A stretch of 64,000 bases of DNA from Rothia nasimurium. GTDB lineage: Bacteria > Actinomycetota > Actinomycetes > Actinomycetales > Micrococcaceae. Numbering within the stretch: the stretch's first letter is position 1; every line of letters begins with the position of its first letter. The position numbers and the translations under genes are program-made. Shown piece after piece: positions 7,417 through 17,300 of the stretch. The notes beneath the pieces were generated by a model. The model was not told where the DNA came from and searched no databases. It saw only the letters and a program-made list of their open reading frames with translations. Location: NCBI RefSeq assembly GCF_928381705.1, contig NZ_CAKMSR010000012.1:1-64000 (forward strand), given 5' to 3'.

Positions 7417-8811
7417 GTGAGCACAACAGTCACCGCCCCGGCCTCTTCTGCCACCGAGCAGACCGTGCCCCGCAGCCGCGTCATCCTGGCATCGCTCATC
7501 GGCACCACCATCGAGTTCTACGACTTCTACATCTACGCCACCGCCGCCGTGGCAGTCTTCCCCGCCCTCTTCTTCACCGGCGAGGACGACACCGCCAAGC
7601 TCCTCGCCTCCATGGCGACCTTCGGCGCAGCCTTCATCGCCCGCCCCATCGGCTCCATCGTCTTTGGCCACTTTGGCGATAAGGTAGGCCGCAAGGCAAC
7701 CCTGGTCGGCGCGCTCCTAACCATGGGCATCGCCACCTTCCTCATCGGCATGCTCCCCACCTACTACCAGATCGGCCTGTGGGCACCAGCCATGCTGACC
7801 ATCCTGCGCTTCTGCCAGGGCCTAGGCCTCGGCGGCGAATGGTCAGGCGCAGCCCTACTGGCCACCGAATACGCCGAAGAAGGTAAGCGCGCCCGCGCCG
7901 CCATGTGGCCCCAGCTCGGCGCACCGTTCGGCTTCATCCTCGCCAACGGCTTCATGCTCCTGCTCACCGTCGCCATGGGCTTTACCTCTCTCGCCGCCGG
8001 CGACACCATCGACCACAACTTCCTCGTCTGGGGCTGGCGCATCCCCTTCATCGCCTCCATCGTCATGGTCGCAGTCGGCCTCTACGTGCGCTTCAAGCTC
8101 GAAGAAACCCCCGTCTTCAAACAGGCCCTCGAAAAAGACGAAAAGGTCAAGACCCCGCTCGCAGAAGCCTTCAAGGTAGCCTGGTGGCCCATGATTCAGG
8201 GCACCTTCATCATGCTCGCCACCTACGTACTCTTCTACCTCATGACCGCCTGGATCCTCTCCTTCGGCATCGGCAAGGTAGAAAAGGGCGGCCTGGGCAT
8301 CGCCTACCGCGAATTCCTCATCATCCAGCTCATCACCATTCTCTTCTTCGCAGCCATGGTCCCGGTCTCCGGCTGGCTAGCCGACAAGTACGGACGCCGC
8401 TCATCCCAGCTCGTCATCACCGGTGCCATCATCGTCTTCGGCCTCTCCTTCGGCTTCCTCATGGACCCCTCCGTCGTTGGTACCGGTGAGGACGCCAACA
8501 CCGGCCGGATCGTGCTCTTCATGGCCATCGGCATGACCCTCATGGGCCTGACCTTCGGCTCCATGAGCGCCTACCTGCCCGAACTCTTCCCCACCAACGT
8601 CCGCTACACCGCCTCAGGTATCAGCTACAACGTCGCATCCATCCTGGGCGCAGCGCTGACCCCCTACGCAGCGGTGTGGCTGAACGCCAACGGTGGTGTA
8701 GGTGCAGTCGGCCTCTACCTGGCCGGCGCAGGTCTGCTCACCCTGATCTTCATGGCCATCACCCACGAAACCCGTGACGTGGACCTGACCACTATGGCCC
8801 GCACTAAGTAG
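7417..8811 (+). CDS. MFS transporter, metabolite:H+ symporter (MHS) type
   Basis: The 464-residue membrane protein has about twelve hydrophobic helices. The opening ASLIGTTIEFYDFYIYATAA is the hallmark of the MHS branch (ShiA, ProP, KgtP and citrate transporters). The loop between helices 2 and 3 reads GHFGDKVGRKATL, the MFS signature, and ADKYGRRSSQ repeats it in the second half. These carriers import organic acids, shikimate or betaines with protons, and the substrate cannot be told from sequence. The start is GTG 7417 after AGAGAG. It stands alone between terminators. Codons are strikingly C-ending, more so than in the neighbours. Confidence 0.85.
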   Translation: MSTTVTAPASSATEQTVPRSRVILASLIGTTIEFYDFYIYATAAVAVFPALFFTGEDDTAKLLASMATFGAAFIARPIGSIVFGHFGDKVGRKATLVGALLTMGIATFLIGMLPTYYQIGLWAPAMLTILRFCQGLGLGGEWSGAALLATEYAEEGKRARAAMWPQLGAPFGFILANGFMLLLTVAMGFTSLAAGDTIDHNFLVWGWRIPFIASIVMVAVGLYVRFKLEETPVFKQALEKDEKVKTPLAEAFKVAWWPMIQGTFIMLATYVLFYLMTAWILSFGIGKVEKGGLGIAYREFLIIQLITILFFAAMVPVSGWLADKYGRRSSQLVITGAIIVFGLSFGFLMDPSVVGTGEDANTGRIVLFMAIGMTLMGLTFGSMSAYLPELFPTNVRYTASGISYNVASILGAALTPYAAVWLNANGGVGAVGLYLAGAGLLTLIFMAITHETRDVDLTTMARTK

Positions 8812-8981
8812 GTTTAAGGATTTAGACCAAGAGTAGGCCAGGCTCGCGCTCGCTGCCGACCCTCTCGCCGGTTCGCTAGCGCTCACAAGCGATTCACGCC
8901 AGCCCCGAGCCAGCAGCTTCGCCGCGAGCCCGCCCCACCCGTGCCTGTAGCCCCCATACGCATATAGGTCCAAGGCACCGC
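8812..8981. other. Intergenic stretch without visible features
   Basis: About 170 bases of GC-rich DNA with several GCTCGC-like short repeats but no ORF, RNA or regulatory motif I can support. Confidence 0.4.
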
Positions 8982-8982
8982 A

Positions 8983-9020
8983 AAAACCGCCCGCTCCTTC
9001 AAGAGGGACGGGCGGTTTTA
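8983..9020. terminator. Bidirectional terminator between convergent genes
   Basis: AAAACCGCCCG and CGGGCGGTTTT pair around CTCCTTCAAGAGGGA. A-rich and T-rich edges serve both strands, ending the MFS gene from the left and lpdA from the right. Confidence 0.85.
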
Positions 9021-9035
9021 TGATGGGCGGCGCAC

Positions 9036-10454
9036 TTACTGCATGGTGTGCAACTGCCGCGCGGCTTCTGAGATTGAGCCGGTCAGCGATGGGTAGACCG
9101 TGAAGGTTTCGGCAATATCGTCCACGTGCAGTTTCTTATCGACTGCTAGCGAGAGCGGGAAAATCAGCTCTGAGGCGCGGGGACCCACCACCACGCCGCC
9201 AATAACGGTGCCAGAGTGCTTGCGGGCGAAGATTTTGATGAAGCCGTCCTCTACGGCCATCATCTTGGCGCGCGGGTTGGTCGCCAGCGGCAGCATGACC
9301 ATATCGGCCTGGTACTTCCCCGACTCAATTTCGCTCTGGCTCACGCCAACGGTTGCAATTTCAGGAGCCGTAAAGATATTGGCGGCAACCTGGTGGGTGC
9401 GCAGGGGCTTGACGATGTCACCCAGCATGTGCGACACAGCGACACGGCCCTGCATCGCGGCCACGGAGGCCAGCGGGTAAACCCCGGTACAGTCACCGGC
9501 CGCATAAATATTGGGGATGTTAGTGCGGGAGACGCGATCCACGTTAATGTGCCCTGACTCGCTGACCTCAACCCCGGCGTCCTCAAGACCCAGATTTTCG
9601 GTGTTGGGAATCGAACCAACAGCAATCAGTACGTGGGAGCCAGCCACCTTGCGTCCGTCCCCCAGGGTGACAATGACGCCGTCGCCGGCCTCGTTGTAGC
9701 AGGCGGCTTCGGCGCGGGAGCGGGGCATAACGCGCACGCCCTTGCGTTCGAAAACATTTTCAAGGACGGTCGCGGCGTCCTCGTCCTCACCGGGCAGCAC
9801 CCGGTCGCGGGAGGAAATCAGGGTAACCCGCGAGCCCAAACCGTTGTAAGCTGAGGCGAACTCTGCACCGGTCACACCGGACCCGACCACAATCAGGTCT
9901 TCGGGGAGTTCTTCAAGTGAGTAGAGCTGCGTCCAGTTGAGAATGCGCTTACCGTCCGGCTTAGCGGTGGGCAGCTCGCGGGGGTGGGTACCCACCGCCA
10001 GAATAATGAACTCGGTGGTCAGGTCATAGGTCAGCCCGCTGGAATCGGTCACCTGCACGGTGTGGCGGTCCACCAGCTTGCCGCGGCCATCAATCACTTT
10101 GACGCCGCTACGTTCAAGGGTGCGTTTAATATCGTGGGACTGCTGATGAGCCAGGTCAATCAGACGCTTATTGACCTTGGCCAGGTCAACCGAAATGGGC
10201 GGCGGCGCGTCATTATCGCCCACCGAAATAGCGAGCTCCTGGGCCTTGCCGAAGCGGTTGCGGGCGTCCGCACTGGCAATCAGGGTTTTGGAAGGCACGA
10301 CGTCGGTGAGGACGGCCGAGCCGCCCATGCCCTTATCTTCGATGATAGTGACGTCGGCGCCGTGGCTTGCAGCGACCAGGGCGGCTTCATAACCGCCGGG
10401 GCCACCGCCGAGAATGACAATTTTGTGCGATGCGTAGTCTGTTTTGAGAGTCAC
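9036..10454 (-). CDS. lpdA: LpdA-type NAD(P)H-quinone dehydrogenase (flavoprotein disulfide reductase family)
   Basis: The protein has the FAD fold IVILGGGPGGYEAALVAA at its start, a second GxGxxG for NAD(P) in LIVVGSGVTGAEFASAYNGL and the FAD site IYAAGDCTGVYPLASVAAMQG. It closely follows mycobacterial LpdA (Rv3303c), which reduces quinones rather than lipoamide. The redox-active site of true lipoamide dehydrogenases (CxxxxC) reads here SAVLTDVVPSKT with no cysteine, which supports a quinone reductase role. Two GTG starts are possible, at 10472 and 10454; I prefer the second because family members begin a few residues before the FAD loop, but neither has a well-spaced ribosome site. It is divergent from the purine phosphorylase gene. 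Confidence 0.85.
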   Translation of the reverse strand: MTLKTDYASHKIVILGGGPGGYEAALVAASHGADVTIIEDKGMGGSAVLTDVVPSKTLIASADARNRFGKAQELAISVGDNDAPPPISVDLAKVNKRLIDLAHQQSHDIKRTLERSGVKVIDGRGKLVDRHTVQVTDSSGLTYDLTTEFIILAVGTHPRELPTAKPDGKRILNWTQLYSLEELPEDLIVVGSGVTGAEFASAYNGLGSRVTLISSRDRVLPGEDEDAATVLENVFERKGVRVMPRSRAEAACYNEAGDGVIVTLGDGRKVAGSHVLIAVGSIPNTENLGLEDAGVEVSESGHINVDRVSRTNIPNIYAAGDCTGVYPLASVAAMQGRVAVSHMLGDIVKPLRTHQVAANIFTAPEIATVGVSQSEIESGKYQADMVMLPLATNPRAKMMAVEDGFIKIFARKHSGTVIGGVVVGPRASELIFPLSLAVDKKLHVDDIAETFTVYPSLTGSISEAARQLHTMQ

Positions 10455-10517
10455 CCCTTTATTGTGTCGCACATCGCACGCACGCTCAACTCTGGGCAGG
10501 TTTGGTACCGTAGAAGG

Positions 10518-11360
10518 GTGTTGAATGATTCAAATATTTCCGCTGTTTCCACCGCTGACCCTCACCACCCGGCACTGGTTCGTGCCCGTGAGGCCGCGGA
10601 GTTCATTGCCGAGAAAACCGGCGTCGAGAAGCACGACCTAGCGCTGACGCTGGGGTCGGGCTGGGGCGAAGCTGCCTCCCTCATTGGCGAAGCCACCCAC
10701 GTGCTCTCTGCTGACGAGGTCCCCGGTTTCCACAAGGCTGCTGTCGTGGGCCACCCCGGTACCCTGACCTCTATTCTGACCGAGAACGGTAAGCGAGCCC
10801 TGGTTATTGGCTCCCGCACCCACTACTACGAGGGTCGTGGCGTTGAAGCCGTCGTCCACGGTGTGCGCACCGCAGCCGCAGCTGGCGCTGATACCATGAT
10901 TCTCACCAACGGCTGCGGCGGCCTGAACCCCGCCTACTCAGCCGGTGAGCCCGTCCTGATTTCTGACCACCTGAACTTCACTTCAGCCTCCCCGCTCACC
11001 GGTGCCCACTTCGTTGACCTGACCGACCTGTACTCCCCGCGCATCCGCGAGATTGCCCGCGGCATTGATCCCTCCCTGCAGGAGGGTGTCTACATGCAGT
11101 TCCCCGGCCCCCACTACGAAACCCCGGCCGAGGTCAAAATGGCAGGTGTACTGGGTGCTGACCTGGTGGGCATGTCCACCGCTCTTGAAGCCATCGCTGC
11201 CCGCGCTGCGGGTCTTGAGGTCTTCGGCATTTCACTGGTCACCAACCTGGCTGCCGGTATCCAGGAGACCCCGCTGTCCCACGCCGAGGTCATCGAAGCT
11301 GGCGAAGCTGCTGGCCCCCGCATTTCCCGTCTGCTCGCAGATATTATTGCGGCCCTCTAA
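10518..11360 (+). CDS. Purine-nucleoside phosphorylase (trimeric type)
   Basis: The enzyme splits purine (deoxy)nucleosides with phosphate into base and (deoxy)ribose-1-phosphate. Motifs of the trimeric PNP family are LGSGWGEAA (phosphate loop), the GHPGT segment, SRTHYYEG, MQFPGPHYETPAEVKM, GMSTALEAIAARAAG and VTNLAAGI with the base-binding Asn. The open frame runs far upstream over lpdA, but the true start is GTG 10518 or TTG 10521 just after AGAAGG, giving about 280 residues, the family length. It leads an operon with the sugar-phosphate mutase (17 bases on) and deoC. Confidence 0.9.
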   Translation: MLNDSNISAVSTADPHHPALVRAREAAEFIAEKTGVEKHDLALTLGSGWGEAASLIGEATHVLSADEVPGFHKAAVVGHPGTLTSILTENGKRALVIGSRTHYYEGRGVEAVVHGVRTAAAAGADTMILTNGCGGLNPAYSAGEPVLISDHLNFTSASPLTGAHFVDLTDLYSPRIREIARGIDPSLQEGVYMQFPGPHYETPAEVKMAGVLGADLVGMSTALEAIAARAAGLEVFGISLVTNLAAGIQETPLSHAEVIEAGEAAGPRISRLLADIIAAL

Positions 11361-11377
11361 GCACACAAGGAAACCCC

Positions 11378-13066
11378 ATGTCACTAGATACTCAACAGCT
11401 TCTTGAACAGGCCCGCGCCTGGGCCGCTATCGACCCCGACGCTGAAACCAAAGCCCAGCTTGAGGGCATCATTGCCCAGGTTGAGGCCGGCGATGAGGGA
11501 GCAACCGCCAATTTGGCCGACCGTTTTTCTGGCACCCTGCAATTCGGCACCGCGGGTCTGCGAGCCGAACTGGGCGCTGGCCCCATGCGCATGAACCGCG
11601 TCGTCGTTCAGCGTGCTGCCCAGGGCCTGGCAGACTACGCCACCGCGCGCGCGTCCGCCGAGGGCTGGGAGAAGATTTCTGCTGTGGTGGGTTTTGATGC
11701 CCGCAAGAATTCAGATATCTTCGCCCTCGACACCGCAGCCATTTTCACCGCCGCCGGTATCGAGGTTCACCTCATGCCTTCTGCCCTGCCCACTCCCGTA
11801 ACCGCCTGGGCGACCCGCGAATATAGCGCCGAAATTGGCGTCATGGTCACCGCCTCCCACAACCCGCCCAACGACAACGGCTACAAGGTCTACCTGGGTG
11901 GAGCCGCCGTTGAGCCCGGTGCACGCGGCGCCCAGATCATTCCTCCCTACGACGGGGATATCGCAGCCGCAATCGCAGCTGTTGAAACCCCGGTACTGGC
12001 TGCTGACGGTTGGAAAGTGCTGCCCGAGAGCGTGGCTACCGACTACATCGCCCGCGTCACTCCCCTGGTCGAACAGAAGGAACGCAACCTCAAAATCGTG
12101 CTGACCCCCATGCACGGAGTGGGCGGTAAGACCGCTGAGGCTGTGCTGCATCAGGCCGGCTTCACCAACGTCACCCTGGTGCCCGAGCAGGCAGATCCCG
12201 ACCCGAACTTCTCCACCGTGGCCTTCCCCAACCCCGAAGAGCCCGGTGCCCTTGATCTTGCCATGGCCCTGGCCGAGAAGGTTGATGCCGACCTGATTAT
12301 CGCCAACGACCCGGACGCCGACCGCGCAGCTTTCGCCGTCAAGCGAGACGGTGCCTGGGCGATGCTGCGCGGCGACGAAACCGGTGCAATCCTAGCTACC
12401 CGGGTGCTGGCGTCCGTCACCGACGCCGAAAGCGCAACCTTCGCCAACTCGATCGTCTCCTCCCGCCTGGCAGGGGCCATCGCCAAGGCTGCGGGGGTAG
12501 CCCACTACGAAACTCTAACCGGCTTCAAGTGGATTGCCCGCGTCGATAACCTGACTTTCGGCTACGAAGAAGCGCTGGGCTACTGTGTAGACCACGCCCA
12601 GGTGCGCGACAAGGACGGCATCTCAGCCGCCCTGGTCATGGCCGACTACGCCCAGGAGCTCAAGGACGCCGGTTCCTCCTTCCCCGCGCTTCTCGATGAG
12701 ATTGCCACCGAGCACGGCCTCTACGCCACCGACCAGCTCTCCGTCCGCGTTGACGACCTCGCCCAGATCCCCGCGATGATGAAGCGCCTGCGCGCTAACC
12801 CGCCCGCAGAGCTCGCCGAATCCCCCGTGGTATCGGTCGAAGACCTCACCGAGGGCACCGAAACCCTGCCGCCCACCGACGGTATGCGCTACTACACCGA
12901 GGACTCCACCCGCGTGATTGTGCGCCCCTCCGGCACCGAGCCCAAGCTCAAGTGCTACCTCGAAGTGGTCGTACCGGTCAGCGGTTCCGTAGCCGATGCC
13001 CGCCAGGTTGCTAGCACCAAACTGGCCCTGCTCAAGACAGATATGACCGCGGCCCTGGGCCTCTAA
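11378..13066 (+). CDS. Phospho-sugar mutase (alpha-D-phosphohexomutase family), probable phosphopentomutase role
   Basis: The 562-residue protein carries the four family signatures: phosphoserine loop TASHNPPNDNGY (about residue 159), metal loop NDPDADR, sugar-binding GYEEALGY and the phosphate-binding RPSGTEPKLKCY near the end. Such enzymes move phosphate between C1 and C6 of hexoses, or C1 and C5 of pentoses. Its place between a purine phosphorylase and deoC suggests that it converts ribose-1-P and deoxyribose-1-P to the 5-phosphates, the missing step of this pathway; that role is inferred from context. A general phosphoglucomutase or phosphomannomutase role remains possible. AAGGAAA precedes the ATG. 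Confidence 0.88.
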   Translation: MSLDTQQLLEQARAWAAIDPDAETKAQLEGIIAQVEAGDEGATANLADRFSGTLQFGTAGLRAELGAGPMRMNRVVVQRAAQGLADYATARASAEGWEKISAVVGFDARKNSDIFALDTAAIFTAAGIEVHLMPSALPTPVTAWATREYSAEIGVMVTASHNPPNDNGYKVYLGGAAVEPGARGAQIIPPYDGDIAAAIAAVETPVLAADGWKVLPESVATDYIARVTPLVEQKERNLKIVLTPMHGVGGKTAEAVLHQAGFTNVTLVPEQADPDPNFSTVAFPNPEEPGALDLAMALAEKVDADLIIANDPDADRAAFAVKRDGAWAMLRGDETGAILATRVLASVTDAESATFANSIVSSRLAGAIAKAAGVAHYETLTGFKWIARVDNLTFGYEEALGYCVDHAQVRDKDGISAALVMADYAQELKDAGSSFPALLDEIATEHGLYATDQLSVRVDDLAQIPAMMKRLRANPPAELAESPVVSVEDLTEGTETLPPTDGMRYYTEDSTRVIVRPSGTEPKLKCYLEVVVPVSGSVADARQVASTKLALLKTDMTAALGL

Positions 13067-13094
13067 ATAAACCAAGATTTCAAGGAAGAACACT

Positions 13095-13787
13095 ATGACT
13101 CTCAAACTGTCAGCAGCCGAACTGGCTGCCATGATTGACCACACCATCCTGGCCCCTTCCGCCTCAGAGGCTGACGTCCGCCGCCTCTGTGCCGAGGCCA
13201 AGCAGTACGGCTTCGCCTCCGTCTGTGCCAACCCCGTCTGGGCCCCCGTGCTGGCTGAGGAGCTGGCCGGGTCTGCGTCCGTCCCCTGCGTGGTTGTGGG
13301 CTTCCCCTTCGGCGCTTCCGCCACCGAGGTCAAGGCTTTTGAAGCCAAGACCGCCGTTGAGGCCGGTGCCCGCGAGGTCGATATGGTTATCAACATCGCC
13401 GACGCCCGCGCAAGTAAGAAGGACGCCCTGGTGGCAGATATCAAGGCCGTCGCCGAGGCTACCCACGCCGGTGGAGCCCTGCTCAAGGTCATCATTGAAA
13501 CCTCCGAGCTGACCGACGACCAGAAGGTTCTGGCCTGCCAGGCCTCCGTTGAAGCCGGGGCCGACTTCGTCAAGACCTCCACCGGCTACTCGTCCTCCGG
13601 TGCAACCGTCGAAGACATCGCCCTGATGCGCGCCACCGTTGGACCTAACCTGGGCGTGAAGGCCTCGGGCGGCGTCCGCACCCGCGAAGAAGCCCTCGCC
13701 ATGATCGAAGCAGGTGCCACCCGCATCGGTGCCTCAAAGGGCATCGCCATCATCGGCGCCGGCGAAGCAGCAGAGGGCGGCTACTAA
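13095..13787 (+). CDS. deoC: Deoxyribose-phosphate aldolase
   Basis: The 230-residue class I aldolase cleaves 2-deoxyribose-5-phosphate to glyceraldehyde-3-phosphate and acetaldehyde. The Schiff-base lysine lies in FVKTSTGYS, the catalytic Asp in [12 protein letters not shown], and the second lysine in [10 protein letters not shown]. It opens MIDHTILAP, as expected. AAGGAAG stands eight bases before the ATG at 13095. It is the last gene of the nucleoside-salvage operon and feeds the sugar into glycolysis. Confidence 0.95.
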   Translation: MTLKLSAAELAAMIDHTILAPSASEADVRRLCAEAKQYGFASVCANPVWAPVLAEELAGSASVPCVVVGFPFGASATEVKAFEAKTAVEAGAREVDMVINIADARASKKDALVADIKAVAEATHAGGALLKVIIETSELTDDQKVLACQASVEAGADFVKTSTGYSSSGATVEDIALMRATVGPNLGVKASGGVRTREEALAMIEAGATRIGASKGIAIIGAGEAAEGGY

Positions 13788-13874
13788 GCCAGGTTCTTCT
13801 CCGTCATATGGTGCGAACCGCTGAGGCAGCACCTATACTGAGTAATAAAGTACACACACGAAAAGGACTTCCCC

Positions 13875-14153
13875 ATGTCACAGACTCAGGCCAACGGCGC
13901 CCCCGAGCGCAACGGCACCCCCCAGTACTCAGGCACTAAGGAGCTGGGCTCAAACATCGCCCTCTTCGTTCTCTGCTTCGTACTCCTGCTGGGCTGCCTC
14001 TACACCCTGGGCATGTACCCCGAGGGCGGCTGGGGCTGGTGGACCGTAGCTGTACTGCTCTACGGCGTCACCTTCATCATCCCCCTGTGGTTCCTGCCTT
14101 CGAAGACTAACGAGAAGGCTCGCACCAGCGGCACTGAGCTCTCACTCAAGTAA
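13875..14153 (+). CDS. Small two-helix membrane protein (92 aa), unknown
   Basis: After a polar N-terminus of about 30 residues come two hydrophobic segments, IALFVLCFVLLLGCLYTLGM and WWTVAVLLYGVTFIIPLWFL, then a charged tail. AAAAGGAC lies nine bases before the ATG. A likely promoter stretch precedes it (TATACT at about 13832-13837, ahead of GAGTAATAAAG), so it is probably transcribed apart from deoC. Similar short membrane proteins are frequent in Micrococcaceae but I know no function. A very strong hairpin follows. Confidence 0.65.
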   Translation: MSQTQANGAPERNGTPQYSGTKELGSNIALFVLCFVLLLGCLYTLGMYPEGGWGWWTVAVLLYGVTFIIPLWFLPSKTNEKARTSGTELSLK

Positions 14154-14175
14154 AGAGACGCACGCTGCTCATAGC

Positions 14176-14211
14176 AAGGGGCGGCCCACCTTTTCAGGTG
14201 GGCCGCCCCTT
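14176..14211 (+). terminator. Strong GC-rich hairpin after the small membrane protein
   Basis: AAGGGGCGGCCCACC and GGTGGGCCGCCCCTT form a perfect 15-bp stem around TTTTCA. There is no clear T tract. Confidence 0.7.
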
Positions 14212-14230
14212 GTATCTGCCTGCAGAGGCA

Positions 14231-14304
14231 CCGATACGGTAGGTACCATCTAAACGAGAAAAACCCACGAACTAGGTGGGTTTTTCTCACTTAGGTGGTA
14301 CCTT
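14231..14304. terminator. Nested terminator downstream of mfd
   Basis: GAGAAAAACCCAC (14256-14268) and GTGGGTTTTTCTC (14276-14288) pair perfectly, with A and T runs that serve both directions. An outer pair, GGTACCATCTAA and TTAGGTGGTACC with one mismatch, lengthens the structure. Confidence 0.8.
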
Positions 14305-14309
14305 TTGCC

Positions 14310-17300
14310 CTATGAAGCGGCGACACCGGCCTCGAAGATAGCGTGGATGAATTGCTCGGTCCACTCCACCATGGCGTCATCCACCAGGTCCTTACCACCA
14401 ACAGCGGAGGTCTTAGGGCGGGGCACCAGAATCTGCCAGTTCTCGGTACCCGGAATCTGACGGTACTGGGCACCCGGATACATGCGGTCTAGTCGCATCT
14501 GGCGCGATTCTGGCAGATCATTGACCGGGAAGAAACGAACCTTGGGGCCCATAGCCACAATCTCGGTCAGACCCACAGCGCGAGCGCGGTGGCGAAGAGC
14601 TGCGACCTTGAAAAGGTTCTCAACCGGAGCAGGTGGGGTGCCGTACCGGTCTACCAGTTCTTCGCGAGCCTCAGCCAGCTCCTCGGCAGTCTGGGCCTGG
14701 GCAATCTGGCGGTAGGCCGATAGACGCAGACGCTCTGAACTCACATAGTCATGCGGCATGTGGGCGTTGACCGGCAGATCCACCTTAATCTCGGCAGGTG
14801 CCTCTTCCTTCTCACCGTGCTGGAAGTTAGCCACCGCCTCACCCACCAGACGCAGGTAGAGGTCAAAACCAACACCGGCGATATGGCCGGACTGTTCGCC
14901 ACCCAGCAGGTTACCGGCACCGCGAATTTCCAGGTCTTTCATGGCCAGGCGCATACCGGCACCCAGCTCATTGTGGGTTGCTACCGCCTTCAGACGCTCG
15001 TGGGCGACCTCGGTCAGTACCTTCTCAGCCGGGTAGAGGAAGTAGGCGTAGGCGCGCTCGCGGCCGCGCCCCACGCGTCCGCGCAGCTGGTGAAGCTGGG
15101 ACAGACCATAGTTCTGGGCCTGATCAACGATTAGGGTGTTGGCGTTGGAGATGTCCAGGCCGGTTTCAACGATGGTGGTCGATACCAGCACATCGAACTT
15201 GCGTTCCCAGAAGTCCACGATAATTTTTTCCAGGCGGGATTCGCTCATGCGCCCGTGGGCCACCGCGATGCGGGCCTCGGGGACCAGCTTCTGGATCTCG
15301 TTGGCGGTCTCTTCAATGCTAGAAACCCGGTTATGGACCACGAAGACCTGGCCCTCGCGCATGAGCTCGCGGCGGATTGCGGCGGTGATTTGCTTGTCGG
15401 TGCGGGGGCCGACGAAGGTGAGGACGGGGTGGCGTTCCTCGGGCGGTGTAGCCAGGGTGGACGTCTCCCGGATACCGGTCAGCGACATCTCCAGGGTTCG
15501 TGGGATGGGGGTGGCGCTCATGGCTAGAACATCCACGTTGGTGCGCATGGTCTTGAGCTTTTCCTTGTGCTCTACGCCGAAGCGCTGTTCCTCGTCGATA
15601 ATGACCAGGCCCAGGTCCTTCCAGTCCACCGACTCGGAAAGGATGCGGTGGGTTCCCACAACTACGTCCACCGACCCGTTCTTAATGCCCTCGGCAATTT
15701 CGGCTGATTCCTTGGCTTTTTGGAAGCGGGAGAGCACCTTGATAGAGACGGGGAAACCCGAGAAGCGCTCGGTGAAGGTTTCGTAGTGCTGCTGGGCGAG
15801 CAGAGTGGTGGGAACAAGGACGGCCACCTGCTTGCCGTCCTGCACAGCCTTGAACGCTGCACGCACAGCGATTTCGGTCTTGCCGTAGCCCACATCGCCT
15901 GAGATGAGGCGGTCCATGGGGATTTCCTTCTCCATGTCGGCTTTGACCTCGTTGATGGCGGAGAGCTGGTCGGGAGTCTCGTTATAGGGGAAGGCCTCTT
16001 CGAGTTCCCGTTGCCAGGGGGTGTCGGGCCCGAAGGCATGACCGCGGGAGGCCTGGCGGGCTGAGTAGAGTTTAATCAGGTCAGCAGCAATTTCCTTGAC
16101 GGCCTTGCGGGCCTTTGACTTGGTTTTAGCCCAGTCGGAGCCACCCATCTTTGAGAGCACTGGGGCGTCGCCGCCCACGTAGTTAGAGACCTGGTCTAGC
16201 TGGTCGGAGGGCACGAAGAGACGGTCCTTGGGCCCGCCCCGCTTGGAGGGGGCGTATTCCAGAACCAGATATTCCTTCATGGGCTTGGGCTGGCTCGGAG
16301 TCACAGTGGCCCCGGCAATAGGGCGCTGGATCAGCTCAACGAACTGGCCGATACCGTGTTGCTCGTGCACCACGTAGTCACCGGCTGACAGGCTCATGGG
16401 GTCGACCGCGTTCTTGCGGCGGCGTACGGGCAGCTTGCCGCTACGCAGGTCACGGGTGGCGTAGGGGCTGGTGCGGCCCAGAATATCGGCTTCGGTCAGC
16501 AGACCCAGCTTTTCGCCGTCCATCATGAAGCCGCGACCCATGGAGGCGGTAGTCATCTCGATGATGCCCGGCTCAGGCAGGTTCGTTAGGCTGTCCACGC
16601 GGGAGGCCGGTATCTCAGCTTCCTGGAAGAGGTCGAGCAGGCGGGTGAGCGGACCGGGGCCGTCGGTGACCACGGTGATGCGCCAGCCGTCCTTCACCTT
16701 TTTCCCAACTTCGGTCAGCAACTCAGTCACGTTGCCCGAGTAGGTGTGGGGGGCGCGGGCAGCCAGCTGGACCGAGTCAATCCCGTCATCGATAGCATCA
16801 TCGACGCCGAGGGCCGTCATAGCCCACCAGCCAAAGCCTTTCGCGAGGGCGGTTTCTCGCAGGGCTGCAATGGTGCGGAAGCTACCAGCACTCAGCCCAT
16901 CGGGGCCGTTGGCGCCCAGGTCGATGGGGGCGTCCGTTGTGTCGGTGACAGAATCCCAGGCAGCCAGCAGAAACTCCTCGTTGGTAGCAACCAGGTCGGT
17001 TGCGCGGGAGCGCACCTTTTCCGGCTCGATGATGAGAGGCAAGGACCCCGGAGGCAGGTGGTCGAGCAGGGTCACCATATCGTCAACCAGCAGGGGAATC
17101 AGAGACTCCATGCCCTCAACATAAATACCACCGGCAATTTTTTCGAGCATGGCGGCAGCGCCTGGGAAGGACTCTTTGAGCCTGGCTGCCCGGCTCATCA
17201 CGCTGGGGGTGATCAGGAGTTCGCGGCAGGGAGGGGCGAGCAGCTCAGTGGGGTGGTCTTTGCCGGGCAGGGTGCGCTGGTCAGCGACCGAGAACCAGCG

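Noticed and set aside
10454..10480. Tiny upstream frame (ATG TGC GAC ... TGA) overlapping the lpdA start
   Set aside because: Seven codons with no conserved feature; too short to separate from chance.
9984..10517. Long plus-strand extension upstream of the purine phosphorylase
   Set aside because: It lies antisense to lpdA, shows no family likeness, and the phosphorylase fold and ribosome site place the start at 10518 or 10521.
12623..13582. Minus-strand 319-codon frame opposite the mutase and deoC
   Set aside because: It is the antisense shadow of two well-identified genes with strong family motifs.
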